Part shown: positions 52,663-61,780 of the stretch, one piece after another
Layout of the letters: each line of letters opens with the position of its first letter
Numbering within the stretch: the stretch's first letter is position 1
Assembly (NCBI RefSeq): GCF_002283555.1
Contig: NZ_MVOI01000006.1
Location: 124,001-188,000 of the forward strand
Direction: 5' to 3'
From: Rubrivirga sp. SAORIC476
GTDB lineage: Bacteria > Bacteroidota > Rhodothermia > Rhodothermales > Rubricoccaceae
DNA: 64,000 nucleotides
Translations under genes and position numbers: made by a program
The notes under the pieces: generated by a model
What the model was told of the DNA's origin: nothing
The model's database searches: none
The model's input: the letters and a program-made list of their open reading frames with translations, nothing else

Positions 52663-53154
52663 ATGACGATCACGCTGTTCAAGGGCAAGCTGCACCGGCT
52701 CACCGTCACCGAGGCCGCCCTCCACTACGAAGGCTCGATCACGCTCGACCGTGAGCTGATGGAGGCCGCTGGCATCCTGCCGTACGAGCGGGTCCAGGTC
52801 GTCAACGTCCACAACGGGGCGCGGCTGGAGACCTACACGATTCCCTCGGCACCGGGCTCGCGGACGGTGTGCCTCAACGGGCCCGCGGCTCGCCTTTGCG
52901 CGCCCGGCGACCTCGTCGTGGTGATGGCCTACGCCGACATGACGCCCGAGGAGGCCGAGACGCACCAGCCTCGCGTGGTGCTGGTGGACGGGGAGAACAA
53001 CCCGACCGAGGTGTTCGACCTCGACGGCGCCGACGTGTCGGACCCGACGCGCCCGGCCGTCACCAACGCGGTCGACGTGCGGGACCTCTTCGCGCCGCGC
53101 CTCGGGCGAACGCTCCCGACGCGGTCCGGCGGTGGGAGGCGGACGGGCCGGTGA
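52663..53154 (+). CDS. panD: Aspartate 1-decarboxylase
   Basis: PanD decarboxylates aspartate to beta-alanine for pantothenate synthesis. The self-processing site is Gly24-Ser25 in [10 protein letters not shown], giving the pyruvoyl group; Lys9 (FKGKLHR), Tyr22 and [12 protein letters not shown] are conserved. The family is usually about 126 residues; this protein has 163, the last about 40 ([31 protein letters not shown]) being an extra basic tail. It is in an operon with panC (46-nt gap), and its stop overlaps the next gene (GTGA). Confidence 0.94.
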   Translation: MTITLFKGKLHRLTVTEAALHYEGSITLDRELMEAAGILPYERVQVVNVHNGARLETYTIPSAPGSRTVCLNGPAARLCAPGDLVVVMAYADMTPEEAETHQPRVVLVDGENNPTEVFDLDGADVSDPTRPAVTNAVDVRDLFAPRLGRTLPTRSGGGRRTGR

Positions 53155-53519
53155 TCGAGAGGGACTTTCTCCTCCGGCAGGTCCATCAACTCGCGCAGGT
53201 GCTGGCGGCCGTGATCGGGCGACGAGGAGAAGGAGACCACGTCGAGGCCGAGGAGGCTCTCGCGGAGGGCCTTCAGTCGACGTTGGGCGTCCGCCTGGAT
53301 CGGCTTCGAGCCATGAGCCGTCCCGAGGTGACCGCGCTCGTGTCGGAGGACGGGGCCGTTTCTGCCGAGAAGGCGGTCGCTCTGGCCGACGTGCTCTCTG
53401 AAGACGCCGAGGCGGAGGGGCGCGTCCGGGCGCGATGGCTCTACGAGGCCGCGCTCGCGGTGGGTGGGCCGGTGCCGTTCGACGTCCAGGCTCGCCTCGA
53501 CGCGCTCCCCGAGGGGTAG
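53151..53519 (+). CDS. Small helical protein, DUF6483-like
   Basis: This 122-residue protein starts at the GTG at 53151, overlapping the panD stop by 4 nt. The opening [24 protein letters not shown] and the helical remainder resemble DUF6483-type proteins, but the match is from memory and modest. There is no signal or membrane segment. Co-translation with panC-panD is likely; whether it has a role in pantothenate synthesis is unknown. Confidence 0.72.
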   Translation: MIERDFLLRQVHQLAQVLAAVIGRRGEGDHVEAEEALAEGLQSTLGVRLDRLRAMSRPEVTALVSEDGAVSAEKAVALADVLSEDAEAEGRVRARWLYEAALAVGGPVPFDVQARLDALPEG

Positions 53520-53543
53520 GCTTCAAGGTCGTCGGCGTCGGGC

Positions 53544-54341
53544 TCAGTCGGCGAACGGCCCTTCGGAGACTGGCGCGCCGTCGGCCGCGTGGTGGGTGCC
53601 GCGGACGCCCTCTCCATCCACCCAGACGCCCGTCCACACCGTCCCGTCGGGTCGGCGGAAGGTGCCGGTGCCGTGGCGCGACCCGCCGACGAACTCGCCG
53701 GTGTAGACGCCGCCGTCGTCGTAGGTCCGCACCCCGTCTCCGTGGGGGGCGCCGTCGCGGACCTCGCCGACGTAGAGGTCGCCATCGGCCCAGATGTAGG
53801 TGCCGCGGCCGTCGAGCAGGCCGTCGCGGAAGGTCCCGACGTAGAGGGCGCCATTGGTGAGGGCGAGGCGCCCGTCTCCGTGGCGTCGGCCGCCGACGAA
53901 GGCGCCTGCGTAGCGCTCGCCGTCGGGGGCGGCCCACTCGCCCTGGCCGTCGAGGCAGTCGCCAGACACGCAGAGGAAGACGACCGCGAGGCGGGACAGG
54001 ACGGCGGGGTCGTAGGGCGCGGTGCCGAGCGTGAGCGTCCGCGGAGCCCCGTCCCGGACGACCTCGAAGGTGGCCGTCGGTCCGGCGTCGCGGGCGGCGA
54101 CCAGGACCGCCTGCACGTCCACTGTGCCGGTGACGGACTGCCCGTCGACGGTGACGAGCGAGTCGCCGGCTGCGAGGCCGCCCGCCTCGGCGCCGCTGCC
54201 GGGCGCGACGGCGGTCACGACCGGCTGGCCGTCGGTGCCGCCGAGGTAGGCGAACCCGAACCCGACCGGCAGGCCGTCCTGCGCAAGGGCGGCGAGAGGC
54301 AGCAGGAGGGCGACGAGGGGGGCGAGGCGGCGGGCGACCAT
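53544..54341 (-). CDS. Secreted PDZ domain and MORN-repeat protein
   Basis: This 265-residue exported protein has a signal peptide (APLVALLLPLAALAQ), a PDZ-like domain (about 25-115: VVTAVAPGSGAEAGGLAAGDSLVTVDGQSVTG) and then about six MORN repeats (about 130-260: GERYAGAFVGGRRHGDG, GALYVGTFRDGLLDGRG, GDLYVGEVRDGAPHGDG, GVYTGEFVGGSRHGTG). MORN repeats form beta-hairpin ladders that bind lipids or proteins. PDZ plus MORN in one secreted protein is an uncommon combination. The start is the ATG at 54341. Confidence 0.85.
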   Translation of the reverse strand: MVARRLAPLVALLLPLAALAQDGLPVGFGFAYLGGTDGQPVVTAVAPGSGAEAGGLAAGDSLVTVDGQSVTGTVDVQAVLVAARDAGPTATFEVVRDGAPRTLTLGTAPYDPAVLSRLAVVFLCVSGDCLDGQGEWAAPDGERYAGAFVGGRRHGDGRLALTNGALYVGTFRDGLLDGRGTYIWADGDLYVGEVRDGAPHGDGVRTYDDGGVYTGEFVGGSRHGTGTFRRPDGTVWTGVWVDGEGVRGTHHAADGAPVSEGPFAD

Positions 54342-54467
54342 GCGAAGAGGGGGGAGGGGGCGCCCTCCCTCCGTCGCCTCGTCGGCGCGGGGATCACCGC
54401 AGACCTGAACGAACACCGGCCGACGCCCCGAAGGGCGCCGGCCGGCAGACGGACGGGGTCGGGTCGG

Positions 54468-54908
54468 CTACGCGTCGATCACGTCGGCGCCGTTGCGGAC
54501 GATCTCGCTCTCAGGGAAGAAGTAGCGGCCCTCCTTGACGCCGTTCTCCGGCGAGTCGGAGCCGTGGACGGCGTTCTCGCCCATGCTCGTCGCGAACTGC
54601 TTGCGGATGGTGCCCTCGGCCGCCTCGGCCGGGTTGGTGGCGCCGATGACCTCGCGCCACTTCGCAACGGCGTCGTCGCGCTCCAGCACGAGCGGGATGC
54701 AGGGGCCGGACGACATGAACTCGGTCAGCTCGCCGAAGAAGGGGCGCTCGGCGTGGACGGCGTAGAAGCCCTCGGCCTGGCCGCGCGTCAGGGTGACGAG
54801 CTCCATCGCGCGGACGGCGAAGCCCTCGTCGAGGATGCGGTCGAGGATCTTGCCCGCGTGGCCGGCGGCCACGGCGTCGGGCTTGATGATGGCGAGCGTG
54901 CGCTCCAT
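54468..54908 (-). CDS. ndk: Nucleoside diphosphate kinase
   Basis: This 146-residue enzyme equilibrates nucleoside di- and triphosphates. It opens MERTLAIIKPDAV, and the phospho-accepting His115 lies in NAVHGSDS, matching E. coli His117. The ATG at 54908 gives the usual length; a TTG at 54941 would add 11 residues. It lies downstream of tRNA-Ala on the same strand, separated by a terminator and a 346-nt gene-free stretch. Confidence 0.96.
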   Translation of the reverse strand: MERTLAIIKPDAVAAGHAGKILDRILDEGFAVRAMELVTLTRGQAEGFYAVHAERPFFGELTEFMSSGPCIPLVLERDDAVAKWREVIGATNPAEAAEGTIRKQFATSMGENAVHGSDSPENGVKEGRYFFPESEIVRNGADVIDA

Positions 54909-55254
54909 GTCGGTGTGGGTCTTGTTGAAGGGGTCCGCCAATCAACCGAGGCGGGGGGGTGGGGACCGCGAAACGCCGGGGAAGAGGGGCGCACGTGGGC
55001 TCCGAGGAGGCGCCCGCGGAGCGACGGCCGGACGGTTGGCGTCGAGATCCCTCGCTGGCGCTCAGGATGACAGGAGTGCGGTTCGCTGCTGCTCTCCGCC
55101 CCGCACGACTGCCAGCCCCAGGCCGGCTCGCCCATGCGAGGAGAGGACGTCGGGGGCATGCTCCAGGGCATCGGTCCCCGGATGTGACGCGCCTCGCCGG
55201 TCCGTCCGGTTCGCGTCTTGTCCAGTCCCAGGAAGGGCGCAGAGCAGGCCAGGG
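54909..55254. repeat. Gene-free stretch containing a dispersed-repeat-like segment
   Basis: This gap of about 350 nt between ndk and the tRNA terminator has no credible gene. Positions about 55045-55075 (GAGATCCCTCGCTGGCGCTC, then AGGATGACAGG) read on the minus strand as a CCTGAGCGCCAGCGAGGGATCTC-type sequence, the interspersed repeat style found in many bacterial genomes and also recalled by 30770-30870 here. The ndk promoter must lie here but no clear -7 box is seen. Confidence 0.45.
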
Positions 55255-55297
55255 CCAGAAACAAGAAACCGGCCCCTGCATTGCGCAGAGGCCGGTT
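55255..55297 (-). terminator. tRNA-Ala transcript terminator
   Basis: AACCGGCCTCTGC pairs with GCAGGGGCCGGTT (55297-55285 with 55279-55267; 13 pairs including one wobble) around a 5-nt loop, followed on the minus strand by the T-rich TCTTGTTTCT. It starts 10 nt after the tRNA 3' end. Confidence 0.85.
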
Positions 55298-55306
55298 CTC
55301 GGGGTG

Positions 55307-55379
55307 TGGAGCATAGCGGATTCGAACCGCTGACCTCCTCAATGCCATTGAGGCGCTCTACCAACTGAGCTAATGCCCC
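55307..55379 (-). tRNA. tRNA-Ala(GGC)
   Basis: A complete 73-nt cloverleaf: acceptor GGGGCAT/ATGCTCC with the G3-U70 wobble pair that is the alanine identity element, D arm AGCTCAGTTGGTAGAGC, anticodon loop ATGGCAT with anticodon GGC between CCTCA/TGAGG, T arm with GGTTCGAATCC and discriminator A. CCA is not encoded and must be added. A TATCTTG box lies 32 nt upstream and a strong terminator 10 nt downstream, so it is a single-tRNA transcription unit. Confidence 0.97.
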
Positions 55380-55410
55380 GAAGGACGCCGCGCTCCGGGC
55401 GACGAACGGC

Positions 55411-55417
55411 CAAGATA
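55411..55417 (-). promoter_or_regulatory. -7-like box (TATCTTG) before tRNA-Ala
   Basis: The minus strand reads TATCTTG at 55417-55411, 32 nt before the mature tRNA 5' end; it is the same box found before protein genes, supporting its identity as a promoter element and not a translation signal. Confidence 0.45.
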
Positions 55418-55523
55418 GGCGGCACCCCTCGGGGCGGTCAATGGAGCGGACGCGAAGATGCGGGAGCGCGATGGCCGCGCCACTCCGCACCGCCCGCCTC
55501 GGCGTCCGGCTGGGGCGGCGCGC

Positions 55524-55531
55524 TAGCTTCG
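55524..55531 (+). promoter_or_regulatory. -7-like box (TAGCTTCG) before thrA
   Basis: TAGCTTCG lies 21 nt before the GTG of the aspartokinase-homoserine dehydrogenase gene. Confidence 0.4.
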
Positions 55532-55552
55532 GGCAGTCTCCCCCCCGAAGCC

Positions 55553-58021
55553 GTGTCCGACCGCCTGATCCACGTCGCCAAGTTCGGCGGCACCTCCGTC
55601 GGGACGCCCGACCGCGTCCGCCGCGTCGTCGAGTTGTCGACCAGTCCTGAGACGGACGGGATGCGGCGGGTGGTCGTGTCGTCGGCGTTCGGGGGCGTGA
55701 CCGACCGGCTGCTGGCGGCCATCGAGGCGGCGGTGGGGCGGACGGGCGCGCATCGCGAGATCCTGCGGGAGGTCCGCGAGCGGCACGAGGCGGCGCTGCT
55801 GGCGCTCGTCGCCGAGGCCGAGCAGGCGGCGGTACGGATGCAGGTCGAGACGCTGTTCACCGAGGTCGGCGAGCTGCTGTACGGCGTGTACCTGCTGCGG
55901 CAGTGCGACGCGCGCTTCAAGGACGCCATCGTGTCGGCAGGCGAGCGGGCGTCGGTGCCCATCGTGGCGGCGGCGTTCCGGGCGGCGGGCCACGGCGCCG
56001 TGGCGCTCGACGCGACCGCGTTCGTCCGCACCGACGACGGCTTCGGGGAGGCGGCCGTCGACTTCGACGCGACGCGCGGGCTCGTCCGCGCCGCCCTCGC
56101 GGAGGTGCCGGACGATACCGTCGCGGTGGTGACGGGCTTCGTGGCCTCCACCGCAGACGGCGTCACGACGACGCTCGGACGCTCGGGCTCCGACTACACC
56201 GCCACCATTCTCGCGGGCGCGCTCGACGCCGCCGAGTGCGTCATCTGGACCGACGTGGACGGCGTGCTCTCGGCCGACCCGCGCCAGGTGCCGGACGCCT
56301 TCTCGCTGCCGCGGCTGAGCTACCAGGAGGCCGCCGAACTGGCCCACTTCGGTGCCAAGGTGCTGCACCCGCGCACGATGCGCCCGCTGCTGAGGGGCGG
56401 CATCCCGCTGCGCATCAAGAACACGCTCCGGCCCGAGGCGGCGGGCACCGAGATCGGCCCGGCCGACCCGGACGTGCCGCCGTCGATCCGCGCCGTGACC
56501 GCCATCCGTGACGCGGCGCTGATCCGGGTGGATGGCGCGTCGGTGCTGGAGGTGCCGGACCTCGCGCGGCGCATCTTCGAGCCGCTGGCCGAGGCGGGCG
56601 TGCCGGTGTTCCTCGTGGCCCAGGCGTCGGCGGAGGGCAGCATCGGCCTCGCCATCCGTCAGGCCGACGCCGACGCGGTGGTGCGCCTGCTGGAGCGCGC
56701 GCTGGCGCGCGAGCTGGAGCGGGGCGACGTGCGCAGCGTCCGCGCCGAGGCGGGCGGGGCGGTGGTGGCGGCGGTCGGGTCGGGGATGCACGCCGCGGCC
56801 GGGCTCGCGGGGCGCTTCTTCGCGACGCTCGCCAGCGCCCACGTCAACGTGCGGGCGGTCGCGCAGGGCGGGGGCGACCATACGATCTCGGCCGTCGTCG
56901 CCGACGCCGAGGCGGCGCTGGCCGTCGGCGCGCTGCACGAGGCGTTCGCGATGCGGCGCCTGCGGACGCACCTCGTGGTCGTCGGTGCGGGCTCGCTCGG
57001 GCGCCGCCTGCTGGCGCTCCTCGACGCGCAGATCCCCCGGCTGCTCGACCACGGCCTGAACGTCGTGCTGGCGGGCGTGGCCGACAGTCGGCGTCTGCTG
57101 TGGGACCCGTCGGGCCTCGACCCGGCCTCCGCCGCCGACCGGCTGCCGGAAGGCGATCCCACCGACCTCGACGGCCTCGTCACCCGGCTCACCGGGGCCC
57201 GGCTGGAGCGGCTCGTCGTGGTGGACGCGACGGCGAGCGCGGCCGTCGCCGAGCGCCACGCGGCGTGGCTCGGGGCGGGTGTGGCCGTGGTGACGCCGAA
57301 CAAGGAGGCCACAGGGCGGTCGGCTGCCGCCTGGGGCGAGGCGCAGCGGGCGTCGCGCGTGGGCGAGGCGCCCTACCTCTACGACGCGTCCGTGGGCGCC
57401 GGGCTCGGCCTGGTCGGGCGCCTCCGCGACCTCGTCCGCACCGGCGACCGGGTGCTGGAGATCGAGGGCGTGCTCTCGGGAACGCTGTCCTACGTCATGA
57501 ACCGGATGCGCGACGGCGCCGCCTTCTCGGAGGCCGTCCGCGATGCCCGCACGGCGGGGCTGGCCGAGCCCGACGTGCGGGACGACCTCTCGGGGCGCGA
57601 CGTGGCGCGCAAGCTGGCGTTGCTCGCTCGCGAGGTGGGCGTGGCCGTGAGCGCAGCCGACGTGTCGGTCGAGAGCCTCGTCCCGGACGGGCTGGAGGCG
57701 GTGTCGCTGGAGACGTTCTGGGAACGCCTGCCCGAGGCCGACGCTGCGTGGCAGGCCCGTCTCGGCGGCGCGTCCGCGGGGGAGGTCCAGTACGTCGCCC
57801 GGCTGGGGGCCGACGGGGCGATTCGCGCGGGCGTGGAGAGCGTTCGTGCCGAGGCGGGCTCGCTGCTGGCTGCGCTGCGCGGCTCCGAGATCGCCGTCGT
57901 CGTGCGCACCGAGCGGACGGGCGACCACCCCATCTTCTTCCAGGGCCCCGGCGCCAGCGCCGACGTGACGGCGGCCGTCGTCCTGGCTGACGTAGTGCGT
58001 GCGGCCGAGGCGATGCGGTAG
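55553..58021 (+). CDS. thrA: Bifunctional aspartate kinase / homoserine dehydrogenase
   Basis: This 822-residue fusion catalyses the first and third steps from aspartate toward threonine and methionine. The kinase domain opens with KFGGTS (residues 10-15) and continues to about 300 (LGRSGSDYTATIL, LSYQEAAELAHFGAKVLHPRT); ACT regulatory modules follow (about 310-460, SIGLAIRQAD, AGLAGRFFATLASAHVNVRAVAQG); the dehydrogenase domain starts at LVVVGAGSLGRRLLALL and includes VVTPNKEAT and GVLSGTLSYVMN. The start is GTG at 55553. It is the ThrA/MetL-type fusion; which end product inhibits it is not decidable. The dap genes follow. Confidence 0.95.
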   Translation: MSDRLIHVAKFGGTSVGTPDRVRRVVELSTSPETDGMRRVVVSSAFGGVTDRLLAAIEAAVGRTGAHREILREVRERHEAALLALVAEAEQAAVRMQVETLFTEVGELLYGVYLLRQCDARFKDAIVSAGERASVPIVAAAFRAAGHGAVALDATAFVRTDDGFGEAAVDFDATRGLVRAALAEVPDDTVAVVTGFVASTADGVTTTLGRSGSDYTATILAGALDAAECVIWTDVDGVLSADPRQVPDAFSLPRLSYQEAAELAHFGAKVLHPRTMRPLLRGGIPLRIKNTLRPEAAGTEIGPADPDVPPSIRAVTAIRDAALIRVDGASVLEVPDLARRIFEPLAEAGVPVFLVAQASAEGSIGLAIRQADADAVVRLLERALARELERGDVRSVRAEAGGAVVAAVGSGMHAAAGLAGRFFATLASAHVNVRAVAQGGGDHTISAVVADAEAALAVGALHEAFAMRRLRTHLVVVGAGSLGRRLLALLDAQIPRLLDHGLNVVLAGVADSRRLLWDPSGLDPASAADRLPEGDPTDLDGLVTRLTGARLERLVVVDATASAAVAERHAAWLGAGVAVVTPNKEATGRSAAAWGEAQRASRVGEAPYLYDASVGAGLGLVGRLRDLVRTGDRVLEIEGVLSGTLSYVMNRMRDGAAFSEAVRDARTAGLAEPDVRDDLSGRDVARKLALLAREVGVAVSAADVSVESLVPDGLEAVSLETFWERLPEADAAWQARLGGASAGEVQYVARLGADGAIRAGVESVRAEAGSLLAALRGSEIAVVVRTERTGDHPIFFQGPGASADVTAAVVLADVVRAAEAMR

Positions 58022-58035
58022 GGGCTACGCCCGCG

Positions 58036-58452
58036 TTACGGCCGGTAGCGGTAGCTCGCCGTGGCGCGGCGGGTCTGGTTGAGGCCGCCCGCCTGTCCCT
58101 GCACCGCGCCCTGCGACACGACCTCGCCGTCGATCGCGATGGTCGCCACCATGCCCGTCACCTCGCCGCCGGCGTTGAGCTCGCCCTCCAGCGTGTAGAT
58201 TCGGTCCTCGTCCCTCGGTGCGAGGACCAGGACCGTCCACGGGAGGGAGACGGACCCCAGCGTGCCTGTCTCCCCGTCCGCGCCGGTGTAGCGGATCGCG
58301 TCCACGCTCGGCGCGCCGTACTGGGCGGTCGGCTCGATGCGATACGTGACCGAGATCGTCTCGCTGGGGGGGAGGACGCGGGGCGGGCGCTCGGTGGCCG
58401 AGTCGCAGGACCCGAGGACGATGCCGAGGACGAGGAGAAGAGCGAGACGCAT
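58036..58452 (-). CDS. Small lipoprotein, 138 residues
   Basis: The lipobox is LGSC at about residue 16 (LALLLVLGIVLGSC). The mature domain is a single beta-sandwich (ISVTYRIEPTAQYGAPSVDAIRYTGADGE, VSLPWTVLVLAPRDEDRIYTLEGELNAGGEVTGMVATIAIDGE) ending YRYRP. The pattern resembles small Bacteroidota lipoproteins of the MmpS-like fold, but this is a weak impression. The function is unknown. Confidence 0.72.
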   Translation of the reverse strand: MRLALLLVLGIVLGSCDSATERPPRVLPPSETISVTYRIEPTAQYGAPSVDAIRYTGADGETGTLGSVSLPWTVLVLAPRDEDRIYTLEGELNAGGEVTGMVATIAIDGEVVSQGAVQGQAGGLNQTRRATASYRYRP

Positions 58453-58593
58453 CGAAAGAGAGGAAGGGGACGTGCCCTATGGAACGCAGGCAGCGGTCGG
58501 ACAGGCTCATGGCGCCGCGAGGCGCGAGGAGAGGGGCCGTAGTTTCAGGAGGTCCCAATCTCTCTCGGGACCGCGCATATTTCCCCCTCTCCC

Positions 58594-59340
58594 ATGCAAT
58601 TTGCCCTGGTCGGCACCGGACGGATGGGGCAGGCCGTCGATGCCGTGGCCGCCGAGCGCGGCCATGCCATCGTCGCCCGCTTCGACGCCGAAGCGCCCCT
58701 GCTCGACGCCCGCGACGCCTCCGCACTGAACGGCGCCGAGGCGGTGATCGACTTCTCCATCCCGGAGGTCGCCCTCGACCAGATCCACCGCTACGCCTTC
58801 TGGGGCGTCGACGCGGTCGTCGGCACGACGGGGTGGACCGACCACCTCGACCAGGTCGTGGAGTGGGTGGCAGAGGGGCAGAACGGGCTGCTGTGGGCGC
58901 CCAACTTCTCGCTCGGGCTGGCGCTCGTATCGCGGGCGCTGGCGGGCCTGCTGCCACTGCTGGACCGCCTCGACGAGTACGACGCCGCCGTCCACGAGGT
59001 GCACCACACGGGCAAGCTGGACAGCCCCAGCGGCACGGCGCTCCGGCTGGCGGAGGAACTGCTCGCGGGGCTGGGCCGCAAGACGCACATCGAGGCCGAG
59101 ACGCAGCACGGTGCCATCGACCCGGCGGCGCTCCACGTGACCAGCCAGCGGCTCGGCCGCGTGCTCGGCGAGCACACCGTGGCGCTCGACAGCGAGGTGG
59201 ACCAGATCCAGATCGTCCACACGGCCAAGAGCCGCCGGGCGTTCGCCCTCGGCGCCGTCCGCGCCGCCGAGTGGGTCGCGGGCCGCCAGGGCGTCTTCAC
59301 GCTGGAGGACATGCTGCAGGGGGAGGGGACGGAGGGATAG
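58594..59340 (+). CDS. dapB: 4-hydroxy-tetrahydrodipicolinate reductase
   Basis: This 248-residue NAD(P)H-dependent enzyme makes tetrahydrodipicolinate in lysine/diaminopimelate synthesis. Motifs: VGTGRMGQAVD (nucleotide binding, residues 5-15), VIDFSIPE, GTTGW, APNFSLGLALV and the catalytic EVHHTGKLDSPSGTAL. Length is at the short end of the family, as usual in Bacteroidota. It is followed by dapA 66 nt later. The tail of the gene (GGAGGGAT, 59331-59338) is inverted relative to ATCCCTCC in the leader of dapA. Confidence 0.95.
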   Translation: MQFALVGTGRMGQAVDAVAAERGHAIVARFDAEAPLLDARDASALNGAEAVIDFSIPEVALDQIHRYAFWGVDAVVGTTGWTDHLDQVVEWVAEGQNGLLWAPNFSLGLALVSRALAGLLPLLDRLDEYDAAVHEVHHTGKLDSPSGTALRLAEELLAGLGRKTHIEAETQHGAIDPAALHVTSQRLGRVLGEHTVALDSEVDQIQIVHTAKSRRAFALGAVRAAEWVAGRQGVFTLEDMLQGEGTEG

Positions 59341-59406
59341 GCGGAGCCTGTCGCCGGTGTCCTGCGTTCAGTCCGTCCCCCATCCCTCCTGCCTCCCCTC
59401 CGCGCC

Positions 59407-60348
59407 ATGGGTCCCGCCCGCCAGCCTCTGTTCCGCGGCACCGCGCCCGCCCTCGTCACGCCGTTCACGCCGGACGGGCGGGCCATCGACGAGGCGGCGT
59501 TTCGCGCGCTGATCGACTTCCAGATCGGTGGCAGCTCGTGGGGCGGCGAGGCCTACGACGGCGTCGAGGCGCTCGTCGTACTCGGCACCACAGGCGAGAA
59601 CCCGACCGTCACCGACGGCGAGCGGCGGCGGCTGGTGGACCTCACGCTGGAGCACACGGCGGGCCGCGTCCCGGTGATCGTGGGCACGGGCACCAACAGC
59701 ACCGCCGAGACGGTCACCTTCTCCCGCGAGGCCGCCGAGGCGGGGGCGGACGGGCTGCTCGTCGTCGGGCCGTACTACAACAAGCCGACGCCCGCGGGCG
59801 TGCGCGCCCACCTCGCGGCCGTCGCCGACGTGACCGACTGCCCGATCATCCTCTACAACGTCCCCGGCCGGACGGGCTCGAACCTGACGGCGGAGACGAC
59901 GCTGTCCGTGCTGGACCTCGTGCCGAGCGTCGTCGGGGTGAAGGAGGCGTCGGGCGACCTCAACCAGATCGCGGACCTGCTGGCGCACGCGCCGGACGGC
60001 GTCGCGGTCTACTCCGGCGACGACGATCTCGCGCTCCCCACCGTCGCCCTCGGGGCGGACGGGCTGATCTCGGTCATCGCCAACGCCGCGCCGGGGCCCG
60101 TCGCCGAACTGGTGCGCCGCGCGCTGGAGGACGACCTCGCAGGGGCACGGGCGCTCCACTTCGCCCTTCTCGACGCGATGCGGGCCAGCTTCCACGAGGC
60201 CAACCCGGGCCCGCTGAAGGCCGTCCTTGCCGCCCAGGGGCGCATGGAGCCGACCCTCCGCCTCCCGCTGGCGCCGCTCACCGAGGCGGGGGCTGCGCAC
60301 GTGCTCGCGGCCTACGCGGCGGTCACCGAGGCGGGCCGGGCCGCGTAG
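59407..60348 (+). CDS. dapA: 4-hydroxy-tetrahydrodipicolinate synthase
   Basis: This 313-residue aldolase condenses pyruvate with aspartate semialdehyde. Features: [30 protein letters not shown], the Tyr of GPYYNKPT, and the Schiff-base Lys179 in GVKEASGD. It lies between dapB and a small SnoaL-like gene, with dapD beyond, so four of the succinylase-branch steps are adjacent (thrA, dapB, dapA, dapD). Confidence 0.95.
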   Translation: MGPARQPLFRGTAPALVTPFTPDGRAIDEAAFRALIDFQIGGSSWGGEAYDGVEALVVLGTTGENPTVTDGERRRLVDLTLEHTAGRVPVIVGTGTNSTAETVTFSREAAEAGADGLLVVGPYYNKPTPAGVRAHLAAVADVTDCPIILYNVPGRTGSNLTAETTLSVLDLVPSVVGVKEASGDLNQIADLLAHAPDGVAVYSGDDDLALPTVALGADGLISVIANAAPGPVAELVRRALEDDLAGARALHFALLDAMRASFHEANPGPLKAVLAAQGRMEPTLRLPLAPLTEAGAAHVLAAYAAVTEAGRAA

Positions 60349-60416
60349 ACGCGCGACCGCATTTCGGAACGGCGCCCGACCGGCCGATTCCTCCTCTCCA
60401 CTCAGCCACGCTCCCG

Positions 60417-60764
60417 ATGGGCTACCGACCCGACCTCGACACGACCCTCCGCCGCTACGCGGAGGCCTGGAACACCGAGGACCCGGACGCCCGCTGGGCG
60501 CTCATCCATGCGTGCGCTGCGCCGGAGGTCACGTACCTCGGCTCGGAGTCCGACCGGCCGGTGGAGGGGCAGGCCGCGATGGTGGCGTTTCTGGGGATGC
60601 CCGATTCGGGAGGCGCGTTCGAACTCGGCCCGCACAGCACGCACCACCACTGGGTGCGCGCACCCTGGCGCCGGGTCTCCGCCAATGGCATCACGACGGG
60701 GCTGCTCGTCGCGGAACTGGACCGCCAGAACCGCCTCCACCGGATCCTGCACTTCATGGATTAG
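60417..60764 (+). CDS. SnoaL/NTF2-like small protein
   Basis: This 115-residue protein has the cone-shaped NTF2-like pattern: [59 protein letters not shown] and a closing [20 protein letters not shown]. Such proteins are small-molecule enzymes or binding modules; the substrate is unknown. It is in the same direction as dapA and dapD and probably co-transcribed. Confidence 0.8.
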   Translation: MGYRPDLDTTLRRYAEAWNTEDPDARWALIHACAAPEVTYLGSESDRPVEGQAAMVAFLGMPDSGGAFELGPHSTHHHWVRAPWRRVSANGITTGLLVAELDRQNRLHRILHFMD

Positions 60765-60875
60765 GGAAGTCCGGGAGTGGGGTGCTGCAGGACGAGGCTA
60801 CCCAGGCCGGACGCAAGCCGGCTCGGGGTGGATTCCGTGAACCCGTTGCACGCCGGGGCACCGTCCGCCACCTTT

Positions 60876-60931
60876 CCGAACTCCGAACTCCGAACTCCGA
60901 ACTCCGAACTCCGAACTCCGAACTCCGAACT
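60876..60931 (+). repeat. Eight tandem CCGAACT heptamers abutting the dapD start
   Basis: Eight perfect copies of the 7-bp unit CCGAACT run from 60876 to 60931; only CCC separates them from the dapD ATG at 60935. Copy number could change by slippage and alter the leader length of dapD. Confidence 0.95.
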
Positions 60932-60934
60932 CCC

Positions 60935-61765
60935 ATGTCCGATCTCGCCGCTCTCCAGTCCGCCATCGACCGCCACGCCGAGGCGCCCGGCCCCGACGCC
61001 CGCGCGGACTTCGAGGCCCTCCTCGACGCGCTCGAAGCGGGCACGATCCGCGCCGCCGAGAAGGGTGACGACGGCACGTGGCGCGCCAACGGCTGGGTCA
61101 AGCGTGGCATCCTGCTGGGCTTCCGCCTCGGCGCCATCGTGGACCTGTCCGGCGACGAGTTCGCCTTCTTCGACAAGGACACCTACCCGATCCAGCGCTT
61201 CGGGGCGGACCGCGGCGTCCGCATCGTGCCGGGCGGGTCGACCGTGCGGCGCGGGTCGTACCTCGCGCCGGGCGTCGTCTGCATGCCGCCGATGTACGTC
61301 AACGTGGGCGCGTACGTGGGGGCGGGCACGATGGTCGACAGCCACGCGCTGGTCGGGAGCTGCGGCCAGATCGGCGAGCGGGTCCACCTGAGCGCGGCGG
61401 CTCAGGTCGGCGGCGTGCTGGAGCCCATCGGCGCGGCGCCGGTCGTGATCGAGGACGACGTGTTCGTCGGGGGCGGCTGCGGCGTCTACGAGGGGACGGT
61501 CGTCCGCGAGCGCGCGGTGCTGGCAGCGGGTGTCATCCTGACGCGCTCGACGCGGGTCTACGACCTCGTCAACGAGACCGTCCTCCGCTCCACCGAGGCG
61601 GGGCCGCTGGAGATCCCGGCGGGCGCGGTCGTGGTGCCGGGCAGCCGCGCCGTCGACTCTGACTTCGGCCGGGCGAACGGGCTCGCGCTCTCGGCGCCCT
61701 GCATCGTCAAGTACCGGGACGCCTCCACGGACGCCTCGACGACGCTGGAGGACGCGCTCCGGTAG
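60935..61765 (+). CDS. dapD: Tetrahydrodipicolinate N-succinyltransferase
   Basis: This 276-residue left-handed beta-helix acyltransferase adds succinate from succinyl-CoA to tetrahydrodipicolinate in lysine/diaminopimelate synthesis. The N-terminal helical region (about 1-95) is followed by hexapeptide-like rungs ([50 protein letters not shown]) and the lid-loop [20 protein letters not shown]. The start at 60935 is fixed by the conserved N-terminus [12 protein letters not shown] and lies 3 nt after the heptamer array. It shows the organism uses the succinylase branch. Confidence 0.95.
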   Translation: MSDLAALQSAIDRHAEAPGPDARADFEALLDALEAGTIRAAEKGDDGTWRANGWVKRGILLGFRLGAIVDLSGDEFAFFDKDTYPIQRFGADRGVRIVPGGSTVRRGSYLAPGVVCMPPMYVNVGAYVGAGTMVDSHALVGSCGQIGERVHLSAAAQVGGVLEPIGAAPVVIEDDVFVGGGCGVYEGTVVRERAVLAAGVILTRSTRVYDLVNETVLRSTEAGPLEIPAGAVVVPGSRAVDSDFGRANGLALSAPCIVKYRDASTDASTTLEDALR

Positions 61766-61780
61766 CCGGTCGGCCGAGCC

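Noticed and set aside
59331-59389. GGAGGGAT/ATCCCTCC inverted pair spanning the dapB stop and dapA leader as a terminator
   Set aside because: Only 8 bp separated by more than 40 nt with no T run; more likely purine/pyrimidine bias.
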